Shown piece by piece: positions 42,500-55,100 of a stretch of DNA of 64,000 nt (position 1 is its first letter; the number at the start of each line of letters is the position of its first letter). The stretch is from contig NC_134441.1 in the NCBI RefSeq assembly GCF_030867145.1, positions 434,001 to 498,000 on the forward strand, given 5' to 3'. A program made the position numbers and the translations under genes. This DNA comes from Opisthocomus hoazin. Lineage: Eukaryota > Chordata > Aves > Opisthocomiformes > Opisthocomidae. The notes below the pieces were generated by a model. That model saw only the letters and a program-made list of their open reading frames with translations, did no database searches and had not been told where the DNA came from.

Positions 42500-42840
42500 C
42501 TCTAACCAGCGTTTTCCCTTTTGACTAGAAAATGAAAATCTTCAACAGCAGATAGCCCTGAAATAAGCTTCAGTCAAATCTGGACCCAATACAGGGTGTG
42601 CATTATGATATGCCACAGATCGGGACTTGACTCTTCAAAACAATCATGCACTAAGGAAAATTTTAGGTTGTTATGCAGAGTTTTAACTCGAGTCTTGGCA
42701 ACCGCATTTGGGACATGAAAGGTATCAGCACTACAGTACTACGTGCAGTAGAGAAAACTGCTCTTGCAGTTCAATTCCAACACCGCATCCTCAAACAAAC
42801 TGAAGCTGCTGTGTTTGAGCAACATGGGTGGAAATCTCAC
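42500..42840. other. No recognised gene
   Basis: Nothing that I can name between the solo LTR and the BBX-like exons. Confidence 0.5.
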
Positions 42841-43402
42841 CTGCCACGCTGAAGTGACGCTGGGGTATTTCTTCACCTTGTAGTCTCTTTCCTCAGGCTT
42901 AGTGAATCTCTCCCAGAGTCTGAGGCAAAGCCCATGGATTTCTCCTGTTTGCAACAGGGGATGTCTGAGCCGTCACATGGTGGTTTGTTGTGGGGTACCA
43001 CTTGTACCCTGGATTTGCCTTCATAAATGCATCCCTGTACTAGAAAGAAAAGGAAAACTTCCAGTCAGGTCACTCATGAGAATGCAGTATCCACAGGGCA
43101 ACACAGTGCACTGCTTGTAATGAGATTTAAGACAGTAAAGAATCCTTAAATAGCTTGATTTTTAACAGTTTAATCACATGTTTAGAGTCTGACTGCCAAC
43201 ACAACCGAACAAAAGAAATACCATGATAGGAAGAGTTGTATTTCAAAAAGCGAGGTTTCTCTTTACCCACCTGAGGGTCTATCACCCAGAGCAGGCTGAA
43301 GTTCTGATCCTGCAAACTGCTCCCCACTGCTTCTCTGCTCACCTTGGCGAACAAGGACAGCTGTTCCCATTCTTTTGCAGGTACAATATTTCCAGTTTTA
43401 CA
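42841..43402 (-). pseudogene. BBX-like HMG-box pseudogene fragment
   Basis: BBX is an HMG-box transcription factor. The exon 43039-42841 (TTTCTTTCTAG before, GTGAGA after) begins YRDAFMKANPGYKWYPTTN, very close to the end of the BBX HMG-box. The family-like reading then changes frame twice: GFASDSGRDS is in a second frame and EEIPQ in a third. A candidate upstream exon (43402-43271) ends LLWVIDPQ, recalling the DWWAVLDP end of the preceding BBX exon, but is otherwise eroded. The rest of the gene is absent. The decayed state and missing exons point to a pseudogene of a duplicated segment. Confidence 0.6.
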
Positions 43403-43859
43403 CTGCAGTTTCAATGAAATGAAGACATACATTTAGCAATACATGCAGAATGATGCTCCCAGAACAGGCAAAGAAATAATACCTATGACCAGGATCACCT
43501 CATTTTCAGCAACTTCGGATACATCATCCCCGTGTTCCCACCAAAATGTACCACGCTGCATCAAATCAACCAGGAAAAAAACTCTTCAGGAACGCTGACC
43601 CACACACACGCTGTATCTTCAGAACCGGGCGTCTGTATGAAACTTGCACACTCAGGGCTGCGACCCTTCCCCCCTCACCCCTTTTCTCTCTCCCTCAGCC
43701 CGGGCTGGGAGCTCACCTCACCAGGGAAGGACACCAGCCTCACCGAGGGACAGGGAGGGGAGAAGGGAGCAGAGAGAAAGGCAACACACAGGGAGGGGAG
43801 AAGGGAGCAGAGGGAAAGGCAACACACAGAGAAGCAGCTCTGCCTTCCCTTGCTCAGCC
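43403..43859. other. No recognised gene
   Basis: Flank of the BBX-like fragment. It includes a short repeat of GGGGAGAAGGGAGCAGAG near 43755 and 43795. Confidence 0.5.
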
Positions 43860-44460
43860 CACAGCCCGCTGGTGCCTGTGCCCAGGGGCTCCGTCTCCGT
43901 CCCCTGCCCCTCCCCAGCTCTGGGCTCCCCCCCGGGGCTGCCCCGGCCGGGCCCAGCTCCAGCGGGGAGCTCCCCCCCGCCCCCCTCGCGTGGCCAGCAG
44001 GCAGCACAGCCCCCAGTGCCCGCCCCACGGCCCCGCTCCCCTCACGGGCAGCCCCAGCCCTCACCTCAGCCGGGGCCTGGAGTGGATCCTGTCCCTGCCA
44101 CACCAACATGGCCACCCAGCAGCCCCTGCCCCGGGCCTGCAGCTCCCAGCATGCCCCGGGAACCAACATGGCCACCCAGCAGCCCCTGCCCCGGGCCTGC
44201 AGCTCCCAGCATGCCCCGGGAACCAACATGGCCACCCAGCAGCCCCTGCCCCGGGCCTGCAGCTCCCAGCATGCCCCGGGAACCAACATGGCCACCCAGC
44301 AGCCCGTGCCCCGGGCCTACAGCTCCCAGCATGCCCTGGGAACCAACATGGCCAGCAGCAGCCCCTGCCCCAGGGCAGGCCCCAGGACTACAGCTCCCAG
44401 CATGCCCCGGGGCGCCCCCCCACACCCTGCCTTCCACCCTCTGGAAGCCTTTTCTTTCTT
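43860..44460. promoter_or_regulatory. GC-rich promoter-like region with YY1/ZNF143-type array
   Basis: CpG-rich sequence holding a five-fold 60-bp tandem. Each unit contains AACATGGCC (YY1-like, AANATGGC) and CAGCTCCCAGCATGC (ZNF143/THAP11-like). The last copy has the full ACTACAGCTCCCAGCATGC at 44387-44405. Such sites usually sit at TATA-less promoters. Direction is unknown; the BBX-like fragment lies downstream on the minus strand. Confidence 0.55.
44101..44410 (+). repeat. 60-bp minisatellite, about five copies
   Basis: Exact 60-base period: copies from 44101, 44161, 44221 and 44281, with a longer variant from 44341. Copies two and three are identical to each other; copy four has three changes. 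Confidence 0.95.
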
Positions 44461-46289
44461 TCCTAACAGCTGAGCATTTAACTGACTAAATCTCAGAGGT
44501 ACTCTTGTTTCTTCTCAACAAAGCAGCCATCTCCATCTGCTCACATCTGCCAAGCACACATCCAGGCAGGCCAGGAGAGCACGGGGTCCCATCTGCTCCC
44601 TGTCCCTCACACAGCAAGGAGGGTGACAGCCACCAGCCCCTGTGAGCTGGCAGCTCGCCAACAGCCACCGCGCGAAGGGACACAGCCCCTGCTCAGACAC
44701 CACGGGCCTCTGGAATGGCTTTCCAGAAAGGTACCCAGGAGAGGGACAAAGAAGGACCGAGCTTCTGCAAGATCAGAGCAGAATGAGAAAGCCCAGAGTG
44801 TAACTTGGCAACACTCCAAAAGTGAGAAAAGACACCAAACTCTTCTGAGGATGTCACATCATCTTGGCAGACCAGTGCCCTTGCCCGCGTGCCGACAGGA
44901 CCCACCAAAGTCGTACTCCTGAGATTTTCACCATCTGTGGTGGAAAGCCACTGGGTTTAACTGACGCCTCCAGCCCTTGGGGCAGACAGACAGACAGATG
45001 AGAGGCTGTAAGGAAGAAAGAACCCCATGCTACGTCTACATCACCAAACGTCTCCAGGCACGTCAGACCTCAGCACGCTTCCCAGTTCCTCACAGCTCTA
45101 CTTGGCTACTGCAGAAATAACTACTCCATAGCACTGCCCATGGCCGACAGCAGCCTGCTGCAAACTCCTTCCTGTAATTCCGCCCACTGAATGCAGCCGT
45201 GTGTGCACACAGACAGGACCCAGTAAGGAGTGGCACAGCCGGGAACGGGATTTTTGCCAAACTTGACAAAGACACCCTGTGAAAATGACAGCCCTTCTGT
45301 CTGAAAGAGCAACAGCAGCTTTAGTAGCGGGGTGGGGAGGAGGGGAAGCTGAAAGAGGTTCTGTAGCATTTTTCAGTACTTTCCCTTGGAACAGCTTGAA
45401 TGAAATCAAGGTGCAATCATGCCTTGTGACTTTGGCCAATGAAATCCACTAAAACTTTGAGGAAATAGTTTATACTTTAAAAAAAAAGCAACAACCAAAC
45501 CAAACACCACAGTTGCATTTCTAGCAATTACTGGAACTCTGCTGACATAAATGTTGCACATTGCAAAGCTAAAGCACAGCCACACAGAGCTGTTTGGTGG
45601 TTGGAATAACCACCAAATAACACAAGAAGAGGAGAACATTTTGCAGCTTCCAGCACTACAGCTGATTTTGATGGAGTCAAGAACTAAAGCAGCCACAACA
45701 GATGAAGGACATCATGTAACATCCATCACGTAACACATGCAAAAACTTTAGTTACTGCGACGCTGGTTCAAAACCGGGTGCAGGCATGACACATCCCTCC
45801 ATTGCTGCTGAAACCAGAGCTCCATCACTGCTCCAGGGTTTCCACCGTGTTCCTACACACGCGCTCCTGCACCTACCCAGCTGATAAACGATCCAGGACC
45901 ATAAACCCAAACAGAACGAACAAAGAAAAGCGTGAATTTTAGTGGAAGATTTCTGATTTCTCTTTCAGCTGAACATCAGATGCTTCCGAAAAGGAAACGC
46001 TGGGGCAGACAGCCCTGTCACAAGAAACTCACCTCCACAAGCAGGAACAGTGACAGCTGCTGGCAAGCTTCCGTCGGATGAGTCGCATCAGACTGGCGAT
46101 TACTGGAGGAAACCTGGAACAGGGAGAGGGGAGAAAAACACCTCTGGGTTACTCCGACATCATCCTCTGAAGGAATTGTGTCACACGGGACGCACTCGTT
46201 AACTGTCACAGCACATGTCACTAGCAGTCACATGCCAGCTCCTCGTTTTATTTCATGTTCCTGATTTCTGCACTGTGTTCCTGTGCACT
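44461..46289. other. No firmly recognised gene
   Basis: A minus-strand exon candidate at about 46107-46028 has a good CCCTGTTCCAG acceptor and GAG|GTGAGT donor, but I do not recognise its product. The rest shows nothing that I can support. Confidence 0.35.
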
Positions 46290-46508
46290 GCGTGGTGAGG
46301 AAGAACTTCTTCCCTCTGAGGGTGACGGAGCCCTGGCCCAGGCTGCCCAGGGAGGTTGTGGAGTCTCCTTCTCTGGAGATATTCCAGCCCCGCCTGGACG
46401 CGGTGCTGTGCAGCCTGCTCTGGGTGACCCTGCTTGGGCAGGGGGTTGAGCTGGGTGACCCACAGAGGTCCCTTCCAACCCCTACCATTCTGTGATTCTG
46501 TGATTTTG
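46290..46508 (+). mobile_element. CR1 LINE 3' fragment
   Basis: GAGGAAGAACTTCTTCCCTC, GTTGTGGAGTCTCCTTCTCT and the terminal (ATTCTGTG)n tail ending near 46508. It lies directly upstream of the RhoGAP exons. Confidence 0.9.
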
Positions 46509-46624
46509 TGAGAGCCCCTGGAGAGCTGCGCAACACAGCCACTGGCTCCCAGCTGCCTCTGGCAAGCTTGGAGGAGGGCTGGGGCAACAGCTGCTTTGTC
46601 ATCGTGGTGTTCCTGTTCCCTCAG

Positions 46625-47182
46625 GGTGGCCGGCAGATTGCCTGCAGCAAATCTTGTCCTCCTGAAGCGGCTGCTGTCCCTCCTCCAGCACATCGGCCAG
46701 CACGCAGCCAGCAGCAGGATGAGCGTCATCAGCCTGGCCATCCGCGTTGGGCCAAACCTGCTGAGCCCACCCAACGAGGAGCTGCTGCCGCTGGAGGCCA
46801 TGCTGGAGGTGACGGAGAAGGTACGCTTTCTTGAAGCGGGACGGCTGCAGCCGGATGGTGATCAGAGCTGGGCTGTGGAGAGGTCCCTGGCTGCCCCCTC
46901 TCTCCAGCAGACGCTGGTGGGGTGGCTGCCTGGAAGAGCAGCCCCACAGCAACAGCCTGCTGCGTCGAAGCAAGGGTCAGGAGTGGGAGAGGCTGCCTGC
47001 CTGCCCCTGCGCTGAGAGCAAGGCTTTGCTGTGTGCAGGTGAAGACACTGGTGGAGTTTATGACCGAGAACTGCGGAGAAATCTTTGGGGAGGAGGTGGC
47101 TGACCTCTCTGGTCCCCCAGCTGAGCAGTCGCCCGCGCCCATGGGCACATCCACAGCGGTGGTGGGATCGGAAACGGCAGAG
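46625..47182 (+). CDS. RhoGAP-domain exons, TAGAP/ARHGAP20-like, partial gene
   Basis: RhoGAP domains stimulate GTP hydrolysis by Rho GTPases. Exon one (46625-46820; TTCCTGTTCCCTCAG before, GTACGC after) encodes LPAANLVLLKRLLSLLQHIG and LAIRVGPNLLSPPNEE; the latter contains the conserved asparagine region of RhoGAP domains. Exon two (47039-47182; GTGTGCAG before, GTACGG after) encodes VKTLVEFMTENCGEIFGEE and a proline/alanine-rich linker. Both are open and in phase. The catalytic arginine-finger exons and the start are not found upstream, where a CR1 sits, so this is a fragment or part of a gene with distant exons. The family is multicopy in birds as far as I know. Confidence 0.65.
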
Positions 47183-48627
47183 GTACGGCAGCTCCACCAC
47201 CACTGGGACAATGTGTCTGGTGTGGGAGGGCGGTTCCTGATGAGTCCAAGTGGCTGCTGGGCCTCTTCCTGGCGTTCCATCCCTGCTGGGTTTCTGTGGG
47301 TTTGGTGTTTTTTTTTCTTTGGGGTGATACATTGTAGGTGAAACTGGAAAGGTTGTTCCTCAAATGTGTTAGGCGTGTGCTTAATCAAAGGAAATACCTC
47401 CAAATTTTCTACAGCAAGACCTATTTCCCAAGCAAAGCCTGTTTGCCAAACGGTCACTGACGACTCCTGGGCGCCCCTTGCCACCTGCTGACGCCGCCAT
47501 TTCTGGTGTAGGCACCTGTCACTTCGCCTCCTGCCAGCCCAGGGACACCGCTCGACTCCCCGGTATGCGCGGAAGGACCAAAGAGCCTTTGGACGAAAGC
47601 AGGTAAAAGGAGTCAGCTCTGGTGAAATGCAGAACTGATTCCAGTGGGTCCTGGTTTCCCCTATCTAATCCCACTGTGGGATGGAAAGGTTTGCAGGCTC
47701 CCCCCAGGAACATGAACACTGAAGAAAAAGAAAGAGAAAAGAGGTGTGGGCAGAGGAGAGGGAATGCCAGCAAGAGAAGAAAATATGCAAGAGAGAAAAA
47801 GACGGGGAGTGGAAAAAAGCAGGAGGGTCCAGCGAGTGCAGAAGCCCAGGTGTGTGCCGCGCTCATTTGCCCGTCTTTCCCAGCTCTGAGCGCTGCTCTG
47901 AGGCAGTGCAGCTCGGGCTGGTGCTGCGCAGGGTTTGGGAAGGACCCCACGGCAGCTCCCGGGGGCTCCCGACGGAGCCCCGCTGCCTGGCACAGGGGCA
48001 CGGGGCCTCTCTGCGCACGCACAGCTCTGCGAGGGCATCGCCCGTGGGGACAAGGTGCCAGAGCCACCGCGCAGCCACTGCCGGCAGCAGCTCTGTCTGC
48101 TGGGCTGTCGACAGCTCCCTGTGCGCTGTGTTCCCAGAGACAGGGGAACCGAGCCGCGGCTGCTGCTGCCTCTGCGCGTTGATCCGTGCTCTCTGACCGT
48201 GTCGCTGCAGGTGCTGATTTCCTGCTCCTGGAGGAGCCCCTGTGACTGCCAGGCTCCCGCACTCGGTGTCCACAGTAAAAGGACGTTTTCTCTCTCCTGA
48301 CTCTGCCTGCGGTGTGATGTTCTGGACGAGCTGGGGGTGTGCATATGCAATACAAATGTCACCAAAGGGCTGAAAAATACAGCTGTACTGAATCTGTGCA
48401 GATGGCCTGCTCCGGTATCTGTTGGAGCTGTGAATGACTCTTTGCTATTTTTTTTCCCAGGGACTTTTATTATTTTAATTAATGATTTCAGGGAACTGAT
48501 CAAGTTTAGCCCTGTTGTTTTTGAACAGCAAAGTCAAGGCTGATTACCAGTGACCTGACATGGCTTGTAATATGCAACACATCTAATTAAAAACATATCA
48601 AATCAAGTTTCTTTCTGTTGTATGTTG
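47183..48627. other. No recognised gene
   Basis: Possible downstream exons of the RhoGAP gene or UTR. Open frames on both strands show no known domain. Confidence 0.4.
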
Positions 48628-48662
48628 TTTATTATTTGAAATCATGTCTTAATATTTTTATT
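48628..48662 (-). terminator. Polyadenylation signals of the RBBP6-like gene
   Basis: Two AATAAA hexamers on the minus strand (48662-48657 and 48633-48628) lie 42-75 bases after the stop codon at 48706-48704. Confidence 0.7.
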
Positions 48663-48703
48663 AAAGGCAAAAGAAATAAGTTACTTGCTATCACCATCTG
48701 AAG

Positions 48704-49145
48704 TCATTCCATTACTAAGAGTAAGGCCATTCTAAAGTCAGTCAAACTGGAAATAACAGTACTGCTTTCAGTGCCACAGTAAGCCTTCAGATCGCAGGAT
48801 GGACCTTCTGTGCCTCTGTTAAAACGCTCCCTCTCTCCTCCCCTTCGAGCTGCAGTCCATTTGGCGGGACACTGGCCTCTAAACCCTGGAGACCTTGACT
48901 GTGAAAGCTGTCCTCTGCATGGGCGTGAGCGTGACCTTGAATGTTGAGACCTGTGTGACCTTGACCGAGAGCGATGCTTTAGACTCTTCCCTTTGCCTCT
49001 TCTTGGATACGGCGGCGATGGTGAGCGGGAACGAGAGTGGGAACGCCTTAATGATCGAGAGGAGGAGCACGAGCGGGCAGATCTCAACTTGGAGTAGGTA
49101 TGTGATCTTCTGCAGCAAGGTGAAGTATTATACGGAGACTTGGAC
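48704..49145 (-). CDS. RBBP6-like terminal SR exon
   Basis: Encodes RS/SR repeats and [11 protein letters not shown] as in RBBP6, then RGGERERFN and DLKAYCG, after which family similarity stops and a unique 20-residue tail ends at TGA 48706-48704. Confidence 0.8.
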
Positions 49146-52100
49146 CTTAAAAAAAAAGAAAAAAAAAATAGAAGTTCATTCAAAACAGTCACTCTCGACA
49201 GTTTTTTTCCTCCCAGATTCAGTTGGGGTTTATTTTTCCTGTCTATATGCTCACGTCAAAGATTCACGCAGCTGCCGACATAATGCTACTGCAAATTGCA
49301 GAACCTGATGACGTGGGAAAGGTTCTGCTCACCAGACAGAACAGCTGCTGCTTGTTAGTGTGAAAACATGCAGGAAGGGTCAGTCTTTTCCACTCCCCTC
49401 TGGCGCATGAACTACCACAGCCACTGATTGATTCAAGGTGGTGTATACTGGCCTTACTGGTACGTGAGCACGCACATTTTTAACGACTCCACCACTACTC
49501 GCAGTGCAAATCGTTTTTGTTGCAGTGAGATGCAGAAAGAGCAACTCTGAATGGCTACAGTGCAGTATCAAACATCAGGAAAACAGCATTTAGCCTGAAA
49601 TCAGTAAAGCTCCATTTTAAAATGCCAGCTCAGTCTGCTGAACTTCACTACTTCTTTGGCAGTCTGTGCGGGACGTAAAATACTTGCACTGCGCTCCTAC
49701 AGACAGGACTACTTAACCAACACTTCCAGCCAGCTGTCCTAGCAAAATGCTGCACACACCGCTAGCTCTACCCAGGGACAGTGACCGCATTTCAACAAGA
49801 GTCGTATCAAAAAGCTTCTCAACTCGGCCTCTCGTACCAGGACTCAGTGCCACTGCTCTCGGAAAGAGACTGACAGCATCGCCAGCAGAGAGCTAGCCAG
49901 ACTCCTGCCCCAGCGATTTTTGGGGGTAGAAAACGTCAGCTACCCTGAGTTTTTTCTTCACAAGTTTTTCTGTTCTGATTTTTTAAAGAATCATTTCCCA
50001 TTATTCTGCGTATGCTCATTAGCATCACGCCTCCTGTCAAAGTCCTTCACCAATTCAAGAGATCCTCAAAAAGATTTCCTTGAAATAATCTTACTGCAAG
50101 CACAGATCCCCTTTGTTAAAGCCAATTCCAGTTAAGCCATTTAAAAATTAATTACCATCTGTATTCTCCACAACTATCTGTGCACACTTCTGTCACTATA
50201 AATCTGCTGTTGCATCAGTTACGTGTTACAGCCTCATTTCACAGGTTACAAGTAGTAATACACCGAATTTCTGTCCATACTCACAGTTCCCAGCCTGGTC
50301 TGGCACCTGCTGGGCGAATTGTACCGGCTCTCGTGGGATGACCTTTGGGAGCGGGGAGAGGAAACAGAACAAAATCCCATTCACTTTACCTGAAGATCAT
50401 TGATAAAAGAAATTCTAAAGTAATACTGACTTACCAGTGGTGGGGATTGATTGCCTTTGGGGGCCCAGGAGACTCGGTAACGCTGCTTGTCTTAGGACAG
50501 CAACCTGATAGCCCTTGTGAAAAAATGCAAAGGGGTGGAAAATAAGCTCCACTACAATAGAGGAATCCCTGCATCTCTTGAAATCAACTTACCTCCTCTT
50601 CCAACAAACGGCTCACTGACAGAGAGGAAGATTCAGAACGTTCGGTGGCAGTCACCAGAGCAGGAGAAGATACAGCGGTATTGGCAGCACTACAAAAAAA
50701 ACAAACAAACAACCAAATTTTTATGATTCACACAGGGTTTTGAAGAGCTACTTGAAATATAAAGTCCAAGGTGTGAAAAGCCTGACTACTGTAAACTGAA
50801 AAAAAAAAAAAATCTACACCAGATATTTTCTTAAGCCAGTTGCGCATGAAAGCATTAGAATATGTAAAGCCCCCACGCTGCATCTCCGTTTTGGAAGATG
50901 CGATAACAGCAGCTTTCCGAGGAAAGGTTTGTGTGCTAGTTCAGGGGCTGCCTCAGAGCTTCTTTTGGATTGCGATCCTTTGCGTTCAACGGCACAGAGG
51001 AGCCTGACAGGCTTTGGACAGAGCGGCTATTTGCATTCCAGACATCAGGTGGAAAAAGTTCCTCCTTCAGGGTAAACCTGCACTGAAGGACTGAGAAGGG
51101 CACCACACAAGCAACACTGCTAAGAAAATTCTTGCATGAGGCACACGTCCAGCATCTCAAAGTGTCCTCTCTCCGAGCAGAAGCGGCAGCCAGAACTCCC
51201 ACAATTATCTGGACTGGCACTAGTGACACACAAACTGCTAGCGGGGGAGCTCAAGAAGAAGACTCTAACTGCAGCGTTTTGGTGTCTTTTCTGTTCAGGT
51301 TGATCTACAGATTTACTTACTGAAAGGGTCCAGGAGGTGCGACAGGCAGCAGTGGTGGTGGCTGCTGCTGCTGCTGCTGAATCTTCTGAAGGAACCTTGT
51401 GGTGTAGCCAGCTCCGGTTTTGAAGTTGTTGACAGCCTGGAGGCAGAAGAACATTTACAAAAAGGTAACAGAAAACTTGAGTACATAGACGGACAAAAGC
51501 CTCCAGAGAGTAAAATTCCTTGTGTATTCCTGTAAATGCTATCAATCCTAAAATACATCAACAGACAGATAGAGGAACGCATCCCACTAAACACTGATGT
51601 TAATCGCTGGTAACCGCGAGTGTCTGCATTTCAGTACTTCAGTGTTAATACCGAGCTGAAAGGGAGGCAATCCTGTTAACCAAAAGCCTGACCTCAATTT
51701 GCCAGAGCATCTCTGAAGAGTTGTGAGCTGCTGTAACAACAAACGATGCATTTGAAAAGAACATTTAGCTTTATTCAATTTAGCCTTGCTGAAGGAGCTG
51801 TCAATTAATGTTTTCTTCCCTTTCAGCTTTTTGCAGACAGGCTTTGCTTACAAACAGTTTATTTAAAAGTCATCATGTTACCTGGCGTAGGAACTTGTTG
51901 GCAGCTAAATCATCAGGAGAAACGCCTGCCTGGTGACACGCTGGGCACGTATGTTCCTCAGATGCCAGCAATGCTGTTCTAATACCTGTGAAAAATTAGA
52001 ATCATCCAAATAGTTTTTAGCAAAGCTAAGGAAATGCTGGGGGTTCTAATCAGCTGTAAAAACACCATACAGTTAATGAGTTACTATGGTCTTCAGTTCA

Positions 52101-55100
52101 GAGCATGAAGCTATAAAGGTTCCAGAGTGCAGAAGATTTCTAGTACGCAGCAAAGAACTGTACAGTTTTGGTATTTCACTGTTGTCACATCTGAAGATGC
52201 AGAGCAGGCTGTGCCTTGATGTTTTGACTGGTCTGTTTTCCCTTGTCTCGTACAGTGAGAAGTCACCCTCCTCAAGGTTAATGAAGAAAACACATCTCAA
52301 AAGACCATGAGGAGCTTTGCATTCTGAAGGGTTTAGCTAGCTTTCCCGTGGAGCAGAATGGTCATTAAATGCCCAGTGATCCGTTTGCTGCAGGCTGCAG
52401 AAAGTCACCAGAGCTGGCTATGTAACGTTCCACGAGAGAAAGGGCTGCGGACAGACTAAATGCATTGGGTATCTAACGCTGTCAGCACCTGCACAGGTGT
52501 GCACTCTTCTCATAGCCGTCCCTCCGCGCGTGAAGAGGATTCAACTGGACAGGTGAAAAGGGGAAGAAGCTTTCTGTCTTTTTTCCCCCTTTGTACAAGA
52601 AGAGTCCTTCCCGACTCAGGGTATCCCTAAGTATCAAACAGAACGGGTAACCAAGTAGTTTTGTTATCTCCTCTTTCCGCTTCAGAAGATCAGACGCGAT
52701 GCACTGAGCTAACAAACAAGGCAGTAACATTCACACTCGTCACAGTAACTGCTGCCGCAGCAGGGAGTAACGGCTGCATCAGTCATTGCGTCTTTGCAGA
52801 TGAGGCACAGCAGCTCATCCGGAAGGGCATCGGAGGAGGAGGAGGAGCAGGGCAGCTCCTCTGGCACAAAGGGAGGCTTCTCCTTCTTGCCTCGGGCGTA
52901 AGCTTCCCTGCGGGAAGGGGAGGGTGGGGGGGGGCAGGGGGTAAGGAAACAGGAAAAAAGTTAAAGGCGGGTAAAGGAAAACTTCTCCAAGCTGTGGATT
53001 TTATCAAAGGAAGGTAATAGATGGAATTCTTCTCACTCCACATCAGCCTTCTGAAATGTAGGCATTCAGTTTCAACTACTTTTCTATAGCCACAAGACTA
53101 GAAGGGGGAGGGGGAACAATTTTCCTTCTGCAGAACTCTCCCATTTGTTGGATCCACTAAGAAATTAGCTCAGACAAGAAAAATGATTTTTTGACAGCTA
53201 GAGAGCAGGTGAAATGAATCCCACCTCTCTTTTTCCAGGGGGTAAGAGTAAATGCAGGCTCACAATAAAGTTAGTCTCCGAGTAATTACATTTTATAAAC
53301 AAAGGAAGTCTGTGTTACAGCTTCCACCCAAGGAGATCCACGACAGAAAAGCAGAAGTGCTACCAAGTGCTTTTTAAAACAGCCACTCCTGTCAGTACAC
53401 AGTAGTAGTATTTTCTTAGTTTAGAGCAAGAGGAGAACTTTTGTCTCTTTCACATGTGGGATTTGCTCAAAGTCAGAGGGGGCGGAAACCTCAGTGCAAC
53501 AGCCACTTGTTAAATTTTGCAAGAAGCCTTTGAAACATAAACCAGAAGCAAAATGAGCTTTCCAAGAGAACGACTCCCACTGTCAACACTACTGAAATGT
53601 TTTGCAGAAATACAGAAATGCCATAAGCTGACCCAAGTTCCAGGGGCAGGATCCCGCGATTTTAATACTAGAAAGTATCACAGATTTTAAGGTGAAGATA
53701 CGACGACAATGCTTCCTCCCTCGTAATCACAGATGCTTGCCAACATGGTTGCATTACCACTCAGACATCTACGCGTGGTTTTTCTCCTTTTGGTCAGTCC
53801 ACTTAAGGCCATACGTACGCATTAATAATTGGTATTGCGTATTTTCCCGTCTTTGTCAGCATCGCGCCCTTTGTGTTGGGATCTTTCAGCTCAATCAGGA
53901 AACTCCTCGGAATTCCTGTGCTCCTTCTCATTCTGGGAGCAGGCACAAAATTTTTGTCCTGTTCAGAAAAGAAATGCAGACATATCTCATCTTAAGGCCC
54001 ACACTTCAAATGACCATTCAATGTTGATTTGAAGCAGCAAAAGCCTGTAATCCTCTCCTTTCACCTAGCGTAGGGGTTGCTCAGCTAAAATACTTCTTTT
54101 CCTAAATGAATATAGCCAGGATGTTCCAAAGGCTTGAGCAGTGGTTTGCACTCAGTCGACACTCTTTGGCTTAACTTCAGGTTCCTTAAGCGTGAAATAT
54201 CCCTGAGCTCACCATCCACGCAGGGGAGAGACACAAACCCGCTCCTCCTCCAAAGCGCAGCTCAGAGCCAGAGCTCAATTCCGTGCCCTGAATCGGTCAC
54301 CGGAGAAACTTCTGTTCTCCGTCCCTATACGAGGGCTGGATTCACACCTCACGCGTGTACAGTCAGTGACTAACGTTCAGTGGCATGAAAACTCAAGCAG
54401 AGACTTGTGTAATTAAAACACGCAAATATTCAGTGGATGGGGTCAACAGAATCATCTTGGTTTTATACGGAACACTGGAAACCATGAACTGTCATTAAAA
54501 AGAGCTCAAACCAGAAAAATTTACAGTAATAGTGAAATAGATAAAAATAGACATGAAAATTAACCAAGAAAGATCTGTGCTCATCTTTAATGTCTATGAT
54601 CCAGAAGAAAGAAAATTTTGCTTTTATCATTCCAGGTTTCCCTTGAATTTTGAGGAGCTTTGCAACACTGCCCTAGAACCTCTGTACTTCACCCCAAGAG
54701 AAACAATTCTTAACAGGAGTCTTCGTGCATTTGCCCTGTGACTGCCAAGGTGAAAATATGAAAACCCGAGCAACACCAGAGGTCCCCTGTGGGATTTCTG
54801 GAAGAACAGGGACATATTGTGAGCAGCCCAGACACTCTGAATATGGACTTGATCTCTCTGCAGCAGCACAGGCCTCAAGGCCATCGAGAGGCCGGCTGTG
54901 GATAAACAGATGCCCCAAGGCCAGCTGCGGGTAAACAGACGTTCTATGAATAGTAACCAATCATAGTCAAGTTCTGCCTATATAATCCGGGTGTTCTATT
55001 AATAGACGCTCTATGAATAGTGACCAGTCACAACCGAGTGCTGTACCGAGTGCTGTCCATATAATAAAGATTCTCTGCTAATAAAGGTGACTGTTATGGA

